From NCBI GenBank assembly GCA_030447745.1, contig JAUJOH010000004.1:98435-162434 (forward strand): DNA of 64,000 nucleotides. The letters are read 5' to 3'. Of this stretch, positions 60,468-64,000 are shown in pieces. The position numbers were made by a program, and so were the translations under genes. The DNA comes from Chloroflexota bacterium. Lineage in GTDB: Bacteria; Chloroflexota; Limnocylindria; Limnocylindrales; CSP1-4. Under the pieces are notes generated by a model. The model worked only from the letters and a program-made list of their open reading frames with translations, searched no databases and was not told the DNA's origin. Position 1 is the stretch's first letter. Each line of letters begins with the position of its first letter.

Positions 60468-60712
60468 GCAATCTCCTCCTCGTCTCGATCGCCGGGCCGC
60501 CCGGCGATCTCGGTCGGTCCGCCGGCGACCGTTCGGCCGCGGTCCGGGCGACCGGTCCGATGCCCGGGTGCCTCGACCGGCCGGGCGGCGGTCGCCTCCT
60601 CAGGCGCGGACCGCAGATGCTGGCGGCAGAACGAGGTGACGGTGCGGTTCGGAGCGGCTGCGCGGGTACCGGGGCTCGAGCGGCGCGCAGGTGGCCGCCG
60701 AAGCGATGCCGT

Positions 60713-60740
60713 ATCATACGCACCGGCGCACCGATTGCAA
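60713..60740 (-). promoter_or_regulatory. Candidate promoter for the liv operon
   Basis: TTGCAA (60735-60740) - 16 bp - TATGAT (60713-60718). Confidence 0.5.
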
Positions 60741-61123
60741 ACGTCGATGCCCCGTGCCCCGGGTGTGGCTGTCGAGCGAGTGATCGCTCGCCACCCCGCG
60801 CGGTCGCCGGGCTCGATGCCCCCCCGTCGAGGCCCGGCCGGGGGCGCCGGTGGCAGCGGGGTTCGCCACCCCGGTGAGGTATCGACCCGTCGCCTTGGAA
60901 TACCTGGTCCGGACAGCCCGCATCACGGTCACCAACCGGCTCGTGACGCGGAGCGATGTCGCCCCGCGCCGGCGCTCGAGACAAGACACAAAGACGGACT
61001 TCGGACCGTCAACGGCACGGGACGTGGCCGCGGTCGGGGCCACCGCGGACCGTGCCTCCAGGGCGCTCGCCAGGCAGCCAGTCTGCGCCGGCGCGGCGCC
61101 AGAGCACTGATCAAGGAGCAACC

Positions 61124-62266
61124 GTGGGCAAGAACGTCGCCGTCTTCGTCGACGTGGCGAACATCTTCTACGCAGCCAAGGCGGCCGGCGTGGACATCGA
61201 CTACGTCACCCTGCTGAAGTCGGCCAGCGCCGGTCGGGATCTCGTCCGCGCGTACGCGTACACGGGCCTCGACCCGGACAACGAGAACCAGCGCAATTTC
61301 CACTCCTTCCTCGCTCGCAACGGCTATCGGGTCGTCAGCAAGGACATCCGGAAGTACGGCGACGGCAAGGTCAAGGCCAATCTCGACATCGAGCTCGTCG
61401 TCGACATGATGAAGACGGCCCGGAACCTCGACATCGCGATCGTCGTGTCGGGCGACGGCGACTTCGCGCCGGCCATCAGGGCGGTCCAGGAGCAGGGCGT
61501 CCGCGTCGAGGTCATCAGCTTCCGCGGCAACACGTCGTCGGACCTGATCGAGGTCGCGGACCAGTTCGCGGACATCACGGCCCTTGCCAGGGTCGAGAAG
61601 GGCTCGTCGCGGTCGGGCCGCCGCGTGGCGCTGGACGACGATGACCTGTCGATGACGGAGGTCCCGGACAAGCAGACCGAAGGCACCGGGGCCGGTCGCG
61701 GGCGCGGTCGCGGCGGTCGTGGGCGGCCGCGTCTGGACGAGCCGGCCGCGCGCCTCGAGCGCCGGCGCGAGCCGGTGGTGGTCACCGCCGGCGGCACGCC
61801 GCTCGTCGTCTTGCCCGGCGAGAAGCTGTCGCGGGTCGCCCCCGGAACGGCACCCGCCACCGACGAAGGCGTCGCGACGGGCGAGGATCCCGAGACCGGC
61901 TTGGTCGCCGGCTTCGGCGACGTCCCGGGCGAGCCGGTCGGCGATCGCGCGGACGACACGGAGCTCGACGCGGACGGTCGCCGGCCGCGCCGCCGCCGAG
62001 GCGGTCGTGGCCGGGGTCGCGGCCGGGCCCGCGGCGAGGGGCTGGAGCCGCTCGGCGCACCGGACGCGCCGCGACCGGAGCCGGTCGCGGTCGGCGACAC
62101 GCTGGAGGCGGAGGACGCGCGCGTCCTCGACGCGCCCCGGGCGCCGCGCACCACGCCGTTCGGCTCCGTGTGGGACTCGCAGCTCGGAACCTCCACGCCG
62201 ACGCCGTCTCGTCTCGAGGCACTCGGCGACGACGACGACGTCGAGGAGCCGGAAATCCCGGTGTAG
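61124..62266 (+). CDS. NYN-domain (LabA/DUF88-like) protein with RG-rich tail
   Basis: VAVFVDVANIFYAAK, DIELVVDMMKTARNLDIAIVVSGDGDFAPAIRAVQEQGVRVEVIS; GTG at 61124. Confidence 0.9.
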   Translation: MGKNVAVFVDVANIFYAAKAAGVDIDYVTLLKSASAGRDLVRAYAYTGLDPDNENQRNFHSFLARNGYRVVSKDIRKYGDGKVKANLDIELVVDMMKTARNLDIAIVVSGDGDFAPAIRAVQEQGVRVEVISFRGNTSSDLIEVADQFADITALARVEKGSSRSGRRVALDDDDLSMTEVPDKQTEGTGAGRGRGRGGRGRPRLDEPAARLERRREPVVVTAGGTPLVVLPGEKLSRVAPGTAPATDEGVATGEDPETGLVAGFGDVPGEPVGDRADDTELDADGRRPRRRRGGRGRGRGRARGEGLEPLGAPDAPRPEPVAVGDTLEAEDARVLDAPRAPRTTPFGSVWDSQLGTSTPTPSRLEALGDDDDVEEPEIPV

Positions 62267-63346
62267 CGGCTCGCCGAGCGCCGGCCGCGCGGCGGCGTCG
62301 CCGGCGGCGCTGGCGGGCCGGGCGGGCGCCGCGGCCAGGGCGGCCGCGGCGGCGGTGGCCGCGGCGGCAACCGGAGCGCCTACGCGGCCGCGATGGACCG
62401 TGAGCGCTACGGCCGGGGCGGCGGCGGTGGGATCAATCGCTATCCGGACGTCAGCGCCCGCGAGCGTCCGCCCCAGCGCGAGCGGGACGAGCGCGTCCCA
62501 CGGCCGACGGGCGGCGGCGGAGGCGGCGTCGCCGGCCCGGGTCGTCCGGCCGGCGACGAGCCGTGGAGCGAGGTTCCGCCGGAGCTCGAGGCGATGCTGC
62601 GCGCTCAGCTCGGCAGTCGAGGGGCGGCACGCCCGGAGGGGACGAGGTCCCAGGCGCGTCCGCCGCGAGGCGAGCGGCCGGAGGACGCCGGGACGCCGCG
62701 ACGCGCGGCCGACACCGATGCGGCGGGGCCCGATGCCGGAGCGCCGGCAGCCGCTGCCGACGCTGCGCCGCAGCCCGACTCGGTCGCGGCTGCGGTCACG
62801 CAACGGCCGGCCCGCCGCGGTCGCCGCACCGCGGCGGAGGTAGGCCTCGAGCTCGCGGCCGACGCGACCGCCGCAAGCCCTGTGGCGGTTCCGGATGCCG
62901 GGGCCGACGCGGTCCCGGCACGTCGCACCACACGGCGCCGAACCACATCGCCAGCACCGGCGGAGCCGGCAGCGGCCGAGGCGGGCGCCGCGCCTGCCTC
63001 GGCTTCGGCTGCGAGCGGCGGACCCGCCACCGGGGACGCGCCGGCGCCGAGGCGGCGCACGCGTCGTCGTGCCGCCGAGCCGGCCGAGGGCGCGGCGCCC
63101 GACGCGACACCCGACGCGCCGGCCCCGGCCGACACGGGCGCGGGCGCGGCCCCGGCCGGGACGGACGGGGGCGCGGCGCCGAAGCGGCGGACGACGCGCC
63201 GCAAGGCGGCCGATGCGGCCGGTGCCGACGCAGCCGCGGGCGCCTCCGGCGAAGGCTCCGGTCCCGCGGGCGAGGAGTCGCCGGCGTCGACGCCGCGGCG
63301 CCGGACGACCCGGCGGAAGGCAGCCGAGGGCGCGCCAGAGGCCTGA
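62267..63346 (+). CDS. RGG-rich low-complexity region, same frame as the NYN gene after a TAG
   Basis: RLAERRPRGGVAGGAGGPGGRRGQGGRGGGGGRGGNRSAYAAAMDRERYGRG...RRTTRRKAAEGAPEA. Annotated ATG at 62393. Confidence 0.6.
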   Translation, partial: RLAERRPRGGVAGGAGGPGGRRGQGGRGGGGRGGNRSAYAAAMDRERYGRGGGGGINRYPDVSARERPPQRERDERVPRPTGGGGGGVAGPGRPAGDEPWSEVPPELEAMLRAQLGSRGAARPEGTRSQARPPRGERPEDAGTPRRAADTDAAGPDAGAPAAAADAAPQPDSVAAAVTQRPARRGRRTAAEVGLELAADATAASPVAVPDAGADAVPARRTTRRRTTSPAPAEPAAAEAGAAPASASAASGGPATGDAPAPRRRTRRRAAEPAEGAAPDATPDAPAPADTGAGAAPAGTDGGAAPKRRTTRRKAADAAGADAAAGASGEGSGPAGEESPASTPRRRTTRRKAAEGAPEA

Positions 63347-63353
63347 TCGGGCC

Positions 63354-64000
63354 GTGGGATCGCGAGGAGCGGCAAGAGACGACGTGCCGGGCGGCGTCGG
63401 AGGCTTCCCCGCGGGGATCCTGACTCGGGGCCAGCCCGGCGCCACTCGCGCCGGGCTCGACCTCGTCGGCGGCGCCGGCGCGCAATCGGTGCTCCTCGTC
63501 GGACCGAACGGCGTCGGCAAGACGACACTCGCGCTCGACCTCGCCGCCGTCCTCCTGTGCACCGCGTCGCCCGAGCAGCGGCCGTGCCGGGCCTGCCGGG
63601 GCTGCCGCATGGTCGTCAGCGGGAACCACCCGGACCTGCACCGGCTGGCGCCGGACGGCCCGGGCGGCCAGATCCGCATCGGCTCCCGGTCCGACGCGGA
63701 ACCAGGGACCGTCCGGCGGCTCATCGCGGACCTTGCGCTCCTGCCCGTGGAGGGCGGTGCCCGGGTCGCCGTGCTCGAGCATGCCGATCGACTCAACGAC
63801 GATGCCCAGTCGGCATTCCTGAAGACGCTCGAGGAGCCGCCGGCTGGCGCGACGCTGATCCTGTGCGCGGACGAGGAGGAGCGTCTCCTGCCGACGGTCC
63901 GTTCCCGCTGCGCGCGGATACGGCTCGGGCCGCTGGGGGTGCGCGACATCGAGGCGCTGCTCGGCGCGCTCGCCGGGACGGACCCGCCGACCGCCGCCCG
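63354..64000 (+). CDS. holB: DNA polymerase III delta' subunit, partial (runs off window)
   Basis: VLLVGPNGVGKTTLALDLAAVLL, CRACRGCRMV, RVAVLEHADRLNDDAQSAFLKTLEEPPAGATLIL; absent from the ORF track. Confidence 0.88.
   Translation, partial: MGSRGAARDDVPGGVGGFPAGILTRGQPGATRAGLDLVGGAGAQSVLLVGPNGVGKTTLALDLAAVLLCTASPEQRPCRACRGCRMVVSGNHPDLHRLAPDGPGGQIRIGSRSDAEPGTVRRLIADLALLPVEGGARVAVLEHADRLNDDAQSAFLKTLEEPPAGATLILCADEEERLLPTVRSRCARIRLGPLGVRDIEALLGALAGTDPPTAA

Noticed and set aside
60929-63949. 1006-aa minus-strand ORF opposite the NYN/RGG/holB region
   Set aside because: Arg/Ala/Pro-rich antisense reading; the plus strand has recognisable NYN and delta' domains.

Overview
This window is a high-GC bacterial chromosome segment. 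Gene content and protein style suggest Chloroflexota (possibly a Limnocylindria-like lineage), but that placement is inference only. It carries: inositol-phosphate synthase, CDP-alcohol phosphatidyltransferase and an ArsR regulator; trehalose genes otsB and otsA; a complete but rearranged nuo (complex I) operon on the minus strand (nuoA-B-C-D-H-[I/E]-F'-[G-GltD]-J-K-L-M-N); a MidA-type methyltransferase, glpX and purH; a heat-shock operon (hsp20-hspR-lon-dnaJ-clpB); a potassium/stress cluster (permease-Usp-TrkA-TrkA); a CsoR regulator with a recognisable operator; hpt; a branched-chain amino-acid ABC transporter operon (livK-H-M-G-F); an NYN-domain protein; and the start of holB. The strongest unusual signal is the NADH-input module of complex I. 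NuoG is replaced by a 2Fe-2S + GltD-like flavoprotein + ferredoxin fusion. NuoF has lost an N3-cluster cysteine and the NADE motif. A single-motif NuoI-like ferredoxin is fused to a NuoE domain that ends before its 2Fe-2S cysteines. Other highlights are a LivG ATPase with an internal two-helix membrane-like insertion, three genes where an in-frame TAG is followed by clearly continuing protein, several multi-frameshift relics (folK, a propeller lipoprotein, an amidohydrolase), mutually exclusive hairpins at the hsp20 5' end, a dispersed structured repeat, and tandem repeats upstream of nuoA. All calls come from reading the sequence and the supplied ORFs; no searches were run.
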